From the NCBI RefSeq assembly GCF_030272615.1, contig NC_081413.1:562047010-562111009 (forward strand): a stretch of DNA of 64,000 nt. Direction: 5' to 3'. Shown one piece after another: positions 34,521 to 46,569 of the stretch. Source of the DNA: Cryptomeria japonica (Eukaryota; Streptophyta; Pinopsida; Cupressales; Cupressaceae). The notes below the pieces were generated by a model. The model searched no databases and was not told where the DNA came from. It saw nothing but the letters and a program-made list of their open reading frames with translations. The number at the start of each line of letters is the position of its first letter. Position 1 is the first letter of the stretch. Both the position numbers and the translations under genes were made by a program.

Positions 34521-36112
34521 TCGTAGGATGGGGAATGGGATAGACTAGCGTAGTCTATGCTCTTGGATCCTTTCCTTGGATCACCAGGTGTTATAATCAC
34601 ACCCTAGGGTCTCTAGGACTCCCCCTGCTTGTGGAATCCCCTGACCTTGCCCAATCCACCCACCAACAAGTTGAAAAACTACTCCTAATGTCTCACCTAC
34701 TCATGAGATTCAAGAAACCCTTACTTAGGCCAATAAGGGTTAGGCTTGTTCCACATCTTCCTAGGTCTCAGCAAGGTTAGGTCAGGTCTAATTCATGGTT
34801 TTTACACCCATTCATGTTCCCCCAAGAGGTTTCAAGCTTCCAACCCCTTACCGATTTAACTCTTTTGTGTTTTGCTTACAAAATAGGGCTACAAGGATTA
34901 TGACCAATTAGGCCTCCTACCCGATCCTTTAGGGCTTCCTCTTGCAAATGATGCACTTTCTTGTGAAACTTCCTAAGAGACCTACTATTCATTTAGCAAG
35001 AACTCAAGTATTTTTCTAGTTTTAGGCCTCCAAGTGTTCGTACACTGCCCTAGGTGGATTTTAAGGTTTTTAAGGGTTTTTAAGAGGGTTTTTAGGCCTG
35101 CCAAGGTCACAGTGTAGGTTTTGGTGCTCTTGCCACCTTGTTTGGATTGGTAGAAGATACTCCTTCACACCAATACTGCTCCACTCACCCCTCTACAACT
35201 CCTCCAGAGGGTGCCTCCTTCTCTGACCTTCCTTGCTCTGCAAGACCTCTACAACTTAACCCTTTCCTAGCTGGGCACTGTCCAGTCTCGCCTAGGAGTG
35301 GGTCTTTAGATGGCCTCCTTGCATTTTCAAGGGCCCTTCTTGCATTGAATTATAGTATAGGGTCTTCACTCTCATTCCCCATGGTTTCATAGTGATTCCA
35401 CAATGGGGAATGGAGTTATGAACCCATTTATTCAAACCAGTCCAAAACTAGACAGTGAGAAGCAATTTACAAAAGATTTACAAATACACCACACTTGCCA
35501 AACAAAAACCTAATCTATATGCTCAAAATTAAAGTATTTACACCATAGAAGACACTCCACATAGTTTTGTTCTCAAATCAATCCATTAATGGTCTTTCTT
35601 TACTCCATCTGTGCTAACTGGCAACAAAATTGTAGTCACAGTCAAGTCACCTTTCTTGGGCCATACAATATTTGACATCCAACCCATTAACTTAGGGTTT
35701 GCAATTACTTATAGAACCTTTTCCTCGGTCTGGGTGCCCATATTAGGGTTGTCCATGCTGCATTAAATATTTTGACCTCATGGTGGAAAAGTTGCTTGAC
35801 AACTTTTAAAAGTTGTCATGCAACTTTTGAGCAACTTTCTCAATGTTGCTTTTCTTGACTCCTAGACCCATATTGGGCAAACCTAAGGACACCAAAATGC
35901 TAAGATGGATCCCTAAACACCTCAAAGGCACACATACCCTCTATTTTCAAGAAAAATCTCAATCTTGACTTATGACCCTAGGACCTCAACTAGGACCTTA
36001 ACTAGGACCAATGAGCACATGGCTCTTATTCTATATACAATGGCTTCATTGAGAAGCAAAAACACAATAAAAAACAAATGGTGGGAGCCCTTTGAAGGGT
36101 GCTCCTGCACCA
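34521..36112 (-). repeat. 5' LTR of the nested gypsy element
   Basis: 1592 bp, paired with 28384-29971. The inner terminal base pair differs between LTRs (CCTACGA here, CCTACCA in the 3' LTR), a change after insertion. Confidence 0.95.
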
Positions 36113-36117
36113 CTCGC
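36113..36117. other. Target-site duplication, right (CTCGC)
   Basis: Matches 28379-28383. Removing 28384-36117 rejoins the transposase frame without a shift. Confidence 0.9.
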
Positions 36118-39100
36118 TCATACCGAGAATTATCTGTCGTTATGAAAGATATTGGAATGGAGTATCAAGCAATATATGCTTATCCCAATGATCATATTAT
36201 CTATCACAAACAACATGAATTTCGAACTGAATGCCCTGAACGTCATATCAGTAGATATCGAATAGATCAAATAACAAAAAGGGTTCCTCGCAAGGTTCTT
36301 CTCTATATTCCAATTATTCCACGTATGCAACGATTATTCAAGTGCACTACCTTGGCACAATTTATGGATTACCATGCACGCAATAGAAGTCGAGATGACA
36401 TTATTCAAATGCCTGTGGATGGTTCAAAATTTATGAACATAGAGGAAAAGTGGCCACACTTTAAATAAGAACCTCATAATCTCAGGCTTTCATTGGCAGC
36501 GGACGATGTCAATCCATTTGGAGAGATGAGATCTGTTTACTCAGTGTGGCCTATTTTTGTTATCAACAATAACATTCCTCCATGGATGTCAATAAAGAGG
36601 CAGCACATAATGTTGGCAATGATTGTTCCAGGTATTTTATCATTTAAATATAGTCATCTAAATTTAATTATAAATATTGCAGTAAAATGATCATAATAAT
36701 TATGTAATGTTTTTGTTCATTCGATTAGGTAAGTACCAAGTTAAAGATATGAATGTATATATTGAGCCTCTTATCAACGAGTTGCTGGAGTTATGGAATG
36801 GTGTCACTATGTATGGCGTCTCTAGACCAATAAGATAAAGACAATTTCAATTCGATGCGATGCTTCTATGGACAATACACGATGCCCCGGGGCTAGCACA
36901 TTTTTGTGGTATGTTATAGTGTTTAAGTTGTGCATGAACATTATAATTCAAAAAATTACCATATTTAATCCAATTATACATTATCTTGTAGGTCTTCAAA
37001 CAAAGGGAAAATTTGCATGTCGTGTTTGTGGTCCAAAGATGAAATCTTGTCATTCAAAAAGTTTAGGAAAGCAAGTGTTTGATGAGTATAGGCACTTTCT
37101 CCACAAAAATCATAAGTATCGAAATACTGAAAAATATCTTTTCAATGGGAAAGAAGAGAATACATAAAAGCCACGAAGAATGACACCTCACCTATGGAAG
37201 TTGGAATATAATAGAATTAATCATCAAGGTAATGCAATTCCATCTATTGGTTTGTCATAAAACATCTTTTCTATTTTGTTTTGTTTACTGATGATGTGAT
37301 TGATGATCATGATGGTCATGAAGGCATAAATGACCACCTTCCTAAGGGAATAAAAAGTTATCCTCAAAAATTTAGTAGGTTTCCCTACTACGAGCAGTTA
37401 CAAATTGTTCATTTGTTTGATAGTATGCATATTGGAAAGAATATAACGGAGACATTATGGAAAATTTTGGATGGAAGGTGTGACAAAGAAAAAATTGTCA
37501 AAATATGTAGTGACATTCAGGATTCCAATCATGCAATGATAAATGTCATTCAATCAAATAGCCATGGAGACCAGATTAATATAAGTGAGCTTCCTTGGTT
37601 ATTAACGGACCAGCAAAGCAATGCTATAAAAGAAGTCATATGAAAAATTCAATTTCCCACAGGATTTGCTGCAAACATAAACAATCTCATATCAAAGAAA
37701 AGTGAATTTGGGCTAGGGATGAAAACGCATGATTGGCATACCTTCATTAAGGTAATTCATGTTCTTGTGTTTTTACTATGTATTTAAGTACTGAGCGTAC
37801 GTGTACTCTTCATTATGTTACAAAAAAATGAAAAGATAATTTTATAATTGTTGCAGTACATTCTACCTCTATCTCTCCCAGACGACTTCGACAATAATGT
37901 CAAGCAAGTCATATATGATCTTGGAAAATACATAAGGTAAGTAGTGATATTTGTTTAGTTCGTTGTATAGATATTATATTTGTGATTTGTTTTACTTCTT
38001 ATGTAATATATTTTTTTGCATCTTGAATACCTTGTAGGTGGTTGTCATGTAAAGAAATCCATAAAGATGATATAAATATTGGAAGAGAAAAATTTCTCAT
38101 TTAATGTGTGAAATGCAAAAGTATCTACCTCCAACTTTTTTCAATGCACAAGAACACTACCTCATACACCAAGTTGAGGAGATTGAATTGTGTGGACCTG
38201 TACACACTAGGTCAATGTGGATGGTTGAGAGGCACTTGAAATTTTTGAAGGCTTTGGTTCGACAAAGAGCACATCCTAAGGGTTCTCTGGTGGAGGGATA
38301 TATGGTATACCAAACTATGGTGTACATTTTTGAATATCTTCCTAAGTTTGCAGCAAAGATCCACGTGGATCACATTTGGGATCCCAACACCATTAACAAA
38401 TTCAAAGGGGAGTACTTGACGGGGAAAGGTAGATTGAGGAAAGTGAGAGGTAATTATAAGATGTTGTTGTAGTTAATTAATTCTTAATCTTCAAAATAAA
38501 TCGATAGTGAGACATTTGTTTATTTTTTGTATAGTTGGTCGAGAGTGGGATGCACTACATTTGTATATTGCAAACAATCTTGATTGGATGATGGTATGGA
38601 TTGAACATTGTCAACATTTTGGATGCATGTTAACATGGGAAGGTGGGGCTTCATTTGTTAAAGAAGCACATCGTAATGGAGATTCCAATGTTACGCAAAG
38701 GGAAATTGATTTAGCATATGGTTTAAGAGATAAGCAAGTACGTATAAATTTATTAATCACCCATATGTTTATCAACTCACAATGCAAAATTTTTTACATG
38801 TTTGACATATCACAGGTCAAACACCACAATGCTATGTGCTGCAATGGTCATAAATTTCGCCTAAAAAAGTTGGATGACACGAAGAAAACTTGTGATTCTG
38901 GCATCACTACAGTCTTTGAGGTGACAAATATTTCATCGAGAAATGACATTCATCCTCAACAGTCTCAAAATCGATACTATGGCATTTTGGATGATATACT
39001 TGAGTGTGACTTTAATTCCTTCAAATTAGTTTTGTTCATCGTCAAATGGTACAGGCTACGATTGAATAAAAATGATTCTGATAGAACTATTATTGAACAT

Positions 39101-39346
39101 GATAATGGTTTTATAATGTTAAATACAATGTCATTTGAACCAGTTGGGGATGAGCCCTATATTCTTCCAAGCCAATGTGAGAAAGTATTTTACTCTGAGG
39201 TTCCACATAAACCGGGTTGGTCATTTGTTTTTAGACATAATCCAAGAGGAATGCCGAAAGTATAATGTGATGGAAGAAGAAGATACCAAAGAAGTAGAAG
39301 ATGAAGTGGATGATGATCACGATTGACAGTTTTACAATGACGATGA

Positions 39347-39499
39347 AGAAGAACAAGAACAAGAAGAAGAAGAAGAAGATGATGATGATGATGATGATGA
39401 TGATGACGTTGATGGTGATGATGGTGATGATGATGGCGAAGATATTGATGATGATGATGACGACGACGATGATGATGATGATGACGACGACGATGATGG

Positions 39500-39545
<46 letters not shown>
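39347..39545 (+). repeat. GAA/GAT/GAC trinucleotide tract (acidic tail)
   Basis: About 200 bp of GAA then GAT/GAC repeats, in frame with the transposase C-terminus beyond a TGA at 39325, coding roughly 60 acidic residues (mostly Asp). Typical of a slippage-prone microsatellite; an acidic tail of this size is unusual for the family. Confidence 0.85.
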
Positions 39546-39599
39546 AACCTTGATGTTCATGATGATGAGGAATGAAATGTATGAGGAATGCAATTAGTA

Positions 39600-40640
39600 T
39601 ATTATCTATTGAATATTGACTTCTTGATAGAATTTTTTTTACATAATTAATTCATTCTATTTTGAATTCTAATGCCATTACATAATTAATTCATGATGCA
39701 CCTTTTAATATGGAGATGGAGATAGGGGGTGTGACTATTTATGTGACAATTTTTAAACTGTGTTTATTTATGGAAATTGGATTGTTTATTAGCTATGTGG
39801 CTATTTATGTGACCATTTAGTTGAGGATCCTGCATAGTCTACATAAAGTAAAGGTAAGGAATTACAAAATTTACAATGATTTTGATGACAACATCTTTTT
39901 ATTATTTAATACTCTTTTTGTCTACAAAGTTCATGTTGTTCATGTTGTGTATGATGTAATTTCGCTATCGTTTTTTATATTTTTCTTTCTCATAGGCCGA
40001 CATGGATCCATCATATATCACAGATAGAGATGTACCTTGCAACACTTCTACTAAGCAGGTAAACCTCATTGTAATTGTACAAATTAGGTAGAAGCAAATT
40101 GTTACATTATTATGTTCTTTTTTTTAGTGATTTATACAAATTTTGTAATTGTTAATGATATTCTTGACACAGACGGATGTTTGGGGAAAGGGAAAGGGAG
40201 TTGCAGTACTTGAGCACCTTTCTATGGATGTTGAATCATTAGGGTTAAGAAATGATGACCCTGAAGATCCCACAGACCTTGTGAAATTATTTAAAATGCC
40301 TCTTATAAAAATTAGAAAAGAGATTGTTGCTTTGGTAGCTGTGCATCCTACCACTGATGAGATATGACAGAGGGTGGAATTATTGTATAAGATAGCAAAA
40401 AAATTGCAATAAGTAGTAATGAAAGCTTTAATTATAACAAAAGTTCAATAATGGTTTATATTTTATTCTCTTTTTATGTCATTAACTAAAATATGTACTT
40501 ATTGTTTTTACAGCAATTTATCCGCCCTCATGAAAGTCATTCCTATGCTTAGGGTGTTGCAGGATCAAGTGATGATGATTTTCTTGTATTATCACTTGCT
40601 TGGCTTATCACTCTGAGTACCCAAAACACATCATACTTGA
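39600..40640 (+). pseudogene. Start of the second CACTA-like gene
   Basis: Exon-like pieces: MDPSYITDRDVPCNTSTKQ (40002-40058, ending at a GT donor) and, after an acceptor at about 40172, TDVWGKGKGVAVLEHLSMDV, LGLRNDDPEDPTDLVKLFKM and IVALVAVHPTTDE to a TGA at 40365. The DVWGKGKG-type opening and position after the TNPD gene fit the N-terminus of the Ptta/En/Spm protein found at 46.6-48.8 kb. Between 39600 and 39990 there is only AT-rich spacer. Confidence 0.45.
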
Positions 40641-40649
40641 TACTGTCAA

Positions 40650-42620
40650 TTTTCAAAATAAAGGTTCATCCTTGTTTACAATTCTTGCATTTTTCATATA
40701 TTTAATGTTTGATATATTTAATGTATTATTCTGTTGATCCTAATTGTAAATTTGACAACTATAATTCTTCTTCGTTTCCATGTTAGAATGGGTCGCTTTA
40801 GTGTGAATGGTTCGTCATATATTTGGATGTATTCATAAAAATAAAAAAAGAGGAATATATGTGAATTCCCAAAGTTCGCCCAAGCTTTAAAAGTTATAAT
40901 TGAACTTCACATTATGATGGTGAAGGGTCGCAAATCATGTTTTTGAGAAAATCGAGAAACTCTTTGTATTTGTATTTGTAATCCTATGAACATTTTCAAA
41001 GTAAAGGATATGATTCAAAATAACATGTTGACTTCTAAACTTCAAGTTAAATGATCCCTCAAATCGCCAATAAATGAATGATAATATTGTATTGTCTAGG
41101 ATTGTTATTGGCATTTTCAAAGAGTTTAAAGTAAAACATGATCATCAACGGTCTAAGCTGATAGTTGACCAAGTTTTAGCAGTAGGTTAGTAGAATAATC
41201 GAAGCACCCATATCCACCAAGTTCAAAAAGTGAGGTGATAACATAAGTGACCGATATGTTTCTTCACGCAAGGTTTAAACATTGACATCTTCTTCATCAG
41301 TGAGTTGGCCAACTTTAACAAGTTACCAAACACTTTGCATCGAACTCACTTATGCATGAAAGATATCGGCAAGTTGACCAAAAGGGTAAACAAGCTGAAT
41401 ATAAATATCAATAGCCAACTAACTGTTTTAAGTTATGTTTTGGTTTCTATCGGCAGCTTGGCTAAGTTGAGTAACATGCCGATCCTTCTCCAACTGGAAA
41501 ATCACTCCACCAAGCTCATTTGAATGTCCATTTGGCGGAAGGAACCTACCGCATGGCTAGGAAGGAAGGTGAAAACCGGTTTTATAACTACCTCCACATT
41601 TGTTTTGCATGCCGATAGATATGCATGCTATCGTGCTCTCTAAACTCCACTCGCAAGTTGAAGACCCCTCGCAGATGTTGAATAAGAAATGTTTAAACGC
41701 CTTATTCCTGTAGATACCCGGATGGCTCCTTTCACGCAGATGCACTTGGTGGGTGTACAGGTATTCATTTCCAAGTGAATGGAATTGCAAACATAGCGGC
41801 AGGCTCTGTGATTCCTTTGTGTTCGCACCGAATATGGGAGTTTTGGAGTAGGTTGTAAACATCCACCAAACCATCGATGGGAGGAAGATTTATATCAGAT
41901 ATTACAGTTACAAATGCTCTGGTCAACCTGCATGCTATCGTGCCCCCTAACTCTACTCGCACTTGCAAATTTTAAATATGAAATATTGCATTTCGAGGTG
42001 TATTCTGCAGGTTATCGATGATATGCAAGACAGGAGAATGTATGTTGTGCGTGACTATTTACATATTATTTGCAGCTAAGATAACTGCGTGAGCATTGCA
42101 TGAATCCTCTGACTCGGTGGAAGACATAAAACCCAAAGTTAAAGTCTGGTATTCCTCCTCGTGGATATGGAGAAACAAAAGTTTTGTAGAATGTATCGAT
42201 GATGCACAAGAACTACACAACAATGAATGGAGTCATCAGATGTTCCAAAGTTTCCCAGAAAGGATACTATCTCATGGATAGTTGTGAATAGCACTATGCC
42301 ACCTTCCTTAGCATCCTCTTTATGATAGTGCATTGAGAGATTTGTTCAAATATTTCAAAGAAATATAATCATTATTGAGCTAGGTACTGGGGATGAAAGG
42401 CCAATATTCTCTCCATCGGTGCAAAATTCAAGTGGTGGAAGTGGCTATAGACATTTATGAAAGCACACAGATTAAAGTTTTGATTATAGTCATGTCAGCC
42501 TACCTGTATACAGACCAGACAATATATGGGGTTGAGATAATTTATTGAACACATCACCGAAACCTCAAAGTTTCAGTAACATTGACATAGAGGACTTCAA
42601 TACAAAGGGTCTGCAAAAAT
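40650..42620. other. Unassigned segment ahead of the plus-strand orphan frame
   Basis: No credible gene. A partial internal repeat, CATGCTATCGTGC(T/C)C(T/C)CTAA followed by (C)TC(C/T)ACTCGCA(A/C)(G/T)TTG, occurs at 41626-41660 and 41931-41966. The stretch 41200-42600 is less AT-rich than its surroundings and reads like a long untranslated leader or LTR belonging to the inserted segment. The boundary with the CACTA-like element lies somewhere in 40650-41150. Confidence 0.35.
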
Positions 42621-42700
42621 ACCATCATGAAGTACAAGGCTCAGGAGTATGAGTACGCTCCGATGATCACCACCATGATACCAAGATTGGGCACATAAAT

Positions 42701-45700
42701 TTGCAGGAGATGAAAAGGTTCTTCATGGAAGGTGACAGATCAAAATTGTCTTGTAGAGTGGCCGGAAGTGGCTTGATTGAAGCAGCATGTTTTCCCATAT
42801 CAATTCAATGTACAGATTTGGTACTAGAATGCTCAAAAAGATATAATCCAGATGTGAGAGAGATAAGAGCTGTAGACGGATCCTTGATGGCCAAACTTGA
42901 CGGAATTTCAATAGCTATTATTCTTCGTTTGCCATATAAGGAAAAGTTCACTCACATCGATAAGCAAAAAGCTTATAAATACTTCAGCAACAATAGAAGC
43001 AAATGCCTCAACAATCTAGCTAAAGAATGGATGGTTGTGCCATGAGGAGGACAGTCTCAACTTCCAAAAACACTCCATCGTTCTCTTTTCATCAAAGAGA
43101 TTTGTTACTTGATTTTGTTACTCCATAGAGTGACAGGAAGTCCTGACTCCACTGAGTTTGAAATGTGGATGTATCTCTTCATAACGGTCATCTCTATCGG
43201 TAAACAATTCATTGACTGGGGCCATCTCATCAACAACTGCATACATGAACAGTTAGTGCACTTCAAAACAAGTCAACGCTTCCATATGATCTCTTACTTG
43301 ATATATGCTATTGCTAATTTGAGGTCATGGCTAGGGTTAAGTACTAATGGTGTCCTGAATCAAGAAACTCAAGTTTACCATTATTACAAGCAATTGCAAC
43401 TTGAGGAAAGCTTTGTGTATTTCAGGCGAGTGAATGATGCTTTCACAATGTGGGTAGTAAGGTTATTACAAGGAGACATTGCCACCAGAATATCAAAGGA
43501 AGCCGCTAAATTGATAAAGAAATATGGAAGTTTCTTCATCCAGTTTCTGAGATTTACCTATCTTAGAGTAGGAGGATTTGAAGGTTATCCACACAAGCTA
43601 CCCAGATATGTTGATGATAAGCTCATTTTAGTTAAGCTTTATCGGCAATTGGTTTCAGTTCAAAGGAAATGTAGAGACAGAAAGAATAAAGGGGTAGCCT
43701 TTCCCATTTGTCTTGGGCACTATAGATGTGAGTCAAGTTCAAGAGCAGATGAGGTAGAAAAGGCTTTGTCTAAGGTCAACTTGTATCCATACCAGATGAG
43801 GTTTCCTTTTGATAGTAAGGATTATGTCAAGAATAGCTTAAAGTTAGGTCCTGGCTATTTTCATTTTCCTAATCTTGAAGACTTTTGGGAGGATTGTGAA
43901 GACGAGTTCGAGGTTAGAAAAAGAGATTGGACCAAGTTAACTTTGAAGCAAATGAAAGATTTCAAGATGGATTGGACAATAGAAGGCATTGAAGATGATG
44001 GATCTGATTTGATTGATCCTATCTATTTTGAGCAAGTCCAATCCCAGCCACTTCCCAGTTTGAATTGGGCAGATCTAGAACTGAGAGATGTCAAAGAAAG
44101 AACAAGTTTTGTAATCAAGAATTCTGAAGCCTGGATTAAGAAGAAGATTACTCAAATGACTTCTACCAGACCAACAAAGGAAACTCCAAGAAGGAAAGGA
44201 AGTCAGCTTGAGAGCTCTACGTCACTGCATTCTTCCCATACTCCAGCTAGGGATACTCCTTCTTACCAGAATACTCAAGGAAGTGATGGAGATGAAGACC
44301 CTCCAAAGAGGAACAATCTTCAAAACACATGTGGTGATGAACCCCGACAAAAGAGGAAGAAATCCAGAGCAAAAGACATAGAAGAAAATTCTATTGCAAG
44401 TCAAGTAAAGGATCAAGTTCCAATGGAAATTCTGGATGACACAAGATTTGATGATGGAATGCATTCCATATCTACCTCAGTTCCTATTGAATCCCTATGA
44501 CAAGAAGCACAACAAAATACTTTAGTCATGGATTCATCATTTCCAAGCAATCCAAGTGATCAATTTGAAGAAATCAGAGAGGTGACTACAACACTGGTAG
44601 CAAGACAGGAAAACATCCAAGAGTCCACAGAAAATTCTTCATTCCCATGGTTAGAACAAAGTCTATTGAAGAAGAGGAAGGTAGAAAAGCTAGTGGTACT
44701 TGAATTTAGTAGCATATCTGATCTTTTTGAAAAAGTTGAAAAACCGAAGAAACTCAAAGTATCCTCAAGAATAAAGACTGATCCAAATTCAAGGAATATG
44801 TGCTTAGAGATTGCTCAACCCATATCTAAGAAAGATACAAATGAGGCCACCTCTGCGGACTTTTTCATGACGAAGATTGATATGGGACCTTCTTCTCATG
44901 AGTCTGATATACAGAACTTTAATGTGATGGCAGCCATAATGGTGGAGAGAAGTGAGAAGGATAAGCAATCCAAGGATCAATTGAAACAACAAGTGCACAC
45001 TTTGTCTTCTTACTTGAGATTCGTAGTTGATACCTCCACTATGCCACTAAGTGTAGATCACCAGCCAATTATATTTACACCAGAAGGAGTAATTGAAAGG
45101 AATGTTATGGATAATCTTCAAAAGTACCAAGCCTATGGAAAGGTAATTGAAGGTTGGGTAGAAAAGGTCAAAACTCTTGCATGTGATTTCCTAGTCCAAG
45201 CAAAATCTATCCATGATGAGGCCTTAATAAAGAAAAATACTATTGAGAAAGACTTGAAGAATGTCAAGAAAGAGGAGGCAGCTTGGAAGGAAATTGTGAA
45301 TGATTTCAAACAAATGATAGAAATTGGAATGGACACCCTTGCAACCGAGAAAATACTGCCTAGTAATGAAAAAGATTATCTAGAAATATGGATAGAAAGC
45401 ATTAACTGGAAACTAGTGATCATAGATCAAGTTTCATCAAAATTAGAAAATCTCATGCTTTTATGTGATCAAGTGTGTACCAAACTCCAAGGACAACTCA
45501 CTACTCTTCTCCCAGATGTGACATTGATGGAATATTTGTAGGGGTTACAAAATAGCTTCCAGAACATGGTAGATCAACAGCTTTTTAACAAGACAAACTT
45601 CAGTGAAAATACCATCAAAAGGTTGATTGATATTTACTATTCCTTGAGAACTTCTATGCCTCAGACACTCAGCATGGTGACAGAACTAAGTGGCATTCAT

Positions 45701-45874
45701 AGAAACTTGAAGACATGGAAAATGAGGATAGCTAATATCCTAATTCCCAAAGGAAAATCTATCACTTCGGCCATTCGACTTTTCAGAATCATCAGAGACA
45801 AAGGACCTGGACAACCTAATGTGCCTACAGAAGCAATAGCCTCATCGTCAATGCAAGGAGTTAGCTTAGAATAA
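42701..45874 (+). pseudogene. Large orphan frame, plus strand (~1,058 codons, three stops)
   Basis: One frame runs from 42701 to 45874, broken only by TGA (43043), TGA (44498) and TAG (45539); no frameshift. The N-terminal third is globular (GSGLIEAACFPISIQCTDLV, LECSKRYNPDVREIRAVDGS). The middle is rich in Trp and aromatics (YFHFPNLEDFWEDCEDEFEV, MWMYLFITVISIGKQFIDWG), followed by a polar basic linker with a nuclear-signal-like PRQKRKKSRAK (about 44341). The C-terminal third is long helical/coiled coil (DEALIKKNTIEKDLKNVKKE) ending SLRTSMPQTLSMVTELSGIH. No enzyme motif, zinc finger or signal peptide was seen. I do not recognise the family. It is likely an ORF1-type protein of a large retroelement, because a promoter-like stretch with CCTATATATACCTC lies downstream. 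Confidence 0.65.
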
Positions 45875-46560
45875 GTGCAGAGTTGCATTTTGTATAGTCT
45901 CCATTTTTGTTGTGTTACTCGCATCATGTTTTTGTCTTTCTTTGTAAATAACTCTCATGATCGAGTTTCCTTTCTCTCATCTCTATTTCTGTATTGTAAT
46001 AAAGGATAATCTTGGCTCTTTTCATATGAGGTAGTTATCCTAAGTTCTCATTTTGGGTAGTTATTCTAAGTAGTTAATTCTCCCAAAGTTGAGGAAGTTA
46101 TAAAGTAGTTATAAAGGTGGTTAGGGTAGTTACCTCAAGTGGTTACCACTTCACCTATATATACCTCATTATTATTCAATGTAAAGAGATTCCACTTTTT
46201 CACAAGCTTTGTATGAGAGACTTGGATAGTATTATTCAAGAAATTAAGCAATAGAGATCAATTTGGATGTGTGTTCAACTTATTCTCATGGGTTATTATC
46301 AATGTTCTTATGTTTAATTGATGATTACCTAATGCTTGCCCTTTAACATTGAATGTGAAGAAGATTATTTCATGTTGTGGTATCTCAAACTTGATTATAT
46401 GGAATTTATTTTAAACTAGATTCATACCTTGTATGGCGTTCAATTTTTTTTTATTGTTCGTTCTTTAAATTTTTGAAAAATCCAAATACCCCCATTATAC
46501 AAGGGAGCTGCCCCTCTCAAACGCAGAGAAGAATTACCATTCTTTTGTTTTTGTGATTCT
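45875..46560 (+). repeat. LTR-like tail after the orphan frame
   Basis: Contains a repeated GTAGTTAT(C/T)CTAAGT (46031 and 46056), a TATA box region CACCTATATATACCTC (46149-46164) and polyadenylation-like AATAAAGG (about 46000). This combination looks like an LTR U3-R region. No second copy exists in the window, so the LTR identity is a guess. Confidence 0.3.
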
Positions 46561-46569
46561 TCAACTGTT

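Larger units (their letters stand above)
28384..36112 (-). mobile_element. Complete Ty3/gypsy chromovirus-type retrotransposon
   Basis: It spans about 7.73 kb with two LTRs (28384-29971 and 34521-36112), a primer-binding site, a polypurine tract, gag, protease, RT, RNase H, integrase and a chromodomain-like C-terminus, in the order typical of Ty3/gypsy. LTR ends are TGGT...ACCA on the minus strand. It is flanked by CTCGC on both sides and sits in an exon of the CACTA-like transposase. The LTRs differ at scattered positions, roughly one in 30-50 bases where I compared them, so the insertion is not very recent. All coding parts carry stops or frameshifts, and two catalytic motifs are altered, so it cannot move on its own. 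Confidence 0.95.
36113..39588 (+). pseudogene. TNPD-type (En/Spm, tnp2) transposase, main part
   Basis: This is the DNA-transposase core of a CACTA-like element, spread over about nine exons with canonical introns (such as 36632-36729, 37752-37857, 37937-38037, 38450-38533 and 38736-38815). In order: tnp2 domain (RVPRKVLLYIPIIPRMQRLF, VDGSKFMNIEEKWPHFK, LSLAADDVNPFGEMRSVYSV, NNIPPWMSIKRQHIMLAMIV, TKGKFACRVCG, YEQLQIVHLFDSMHIGKN). Next is a DUF4218-like region (38104-38448: YLPPTFFNAQEHYLIHQVEE, GPVHTRSMWMVERHLKFLKA, GSLVEGYMVYQ). A DUF4216-like region follows (about 38960-39240: YYGILDDILECDFNSFKLVL, QCEKVFYSEVP), then an acidic Asp/Glu tail. In-frame stops occur at 36466, 36836, 37641 and 39325, with a frame break near 38100. 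The family's MHxEKN is MHIGKN here. Confidence 0.85.

Noticed and set aside
39231-39593. Isoleucine-rich minus-strand frame and methionine-rich plus-strand frame
   Set aside because: Other-frame readings of the GAT microsatellite.
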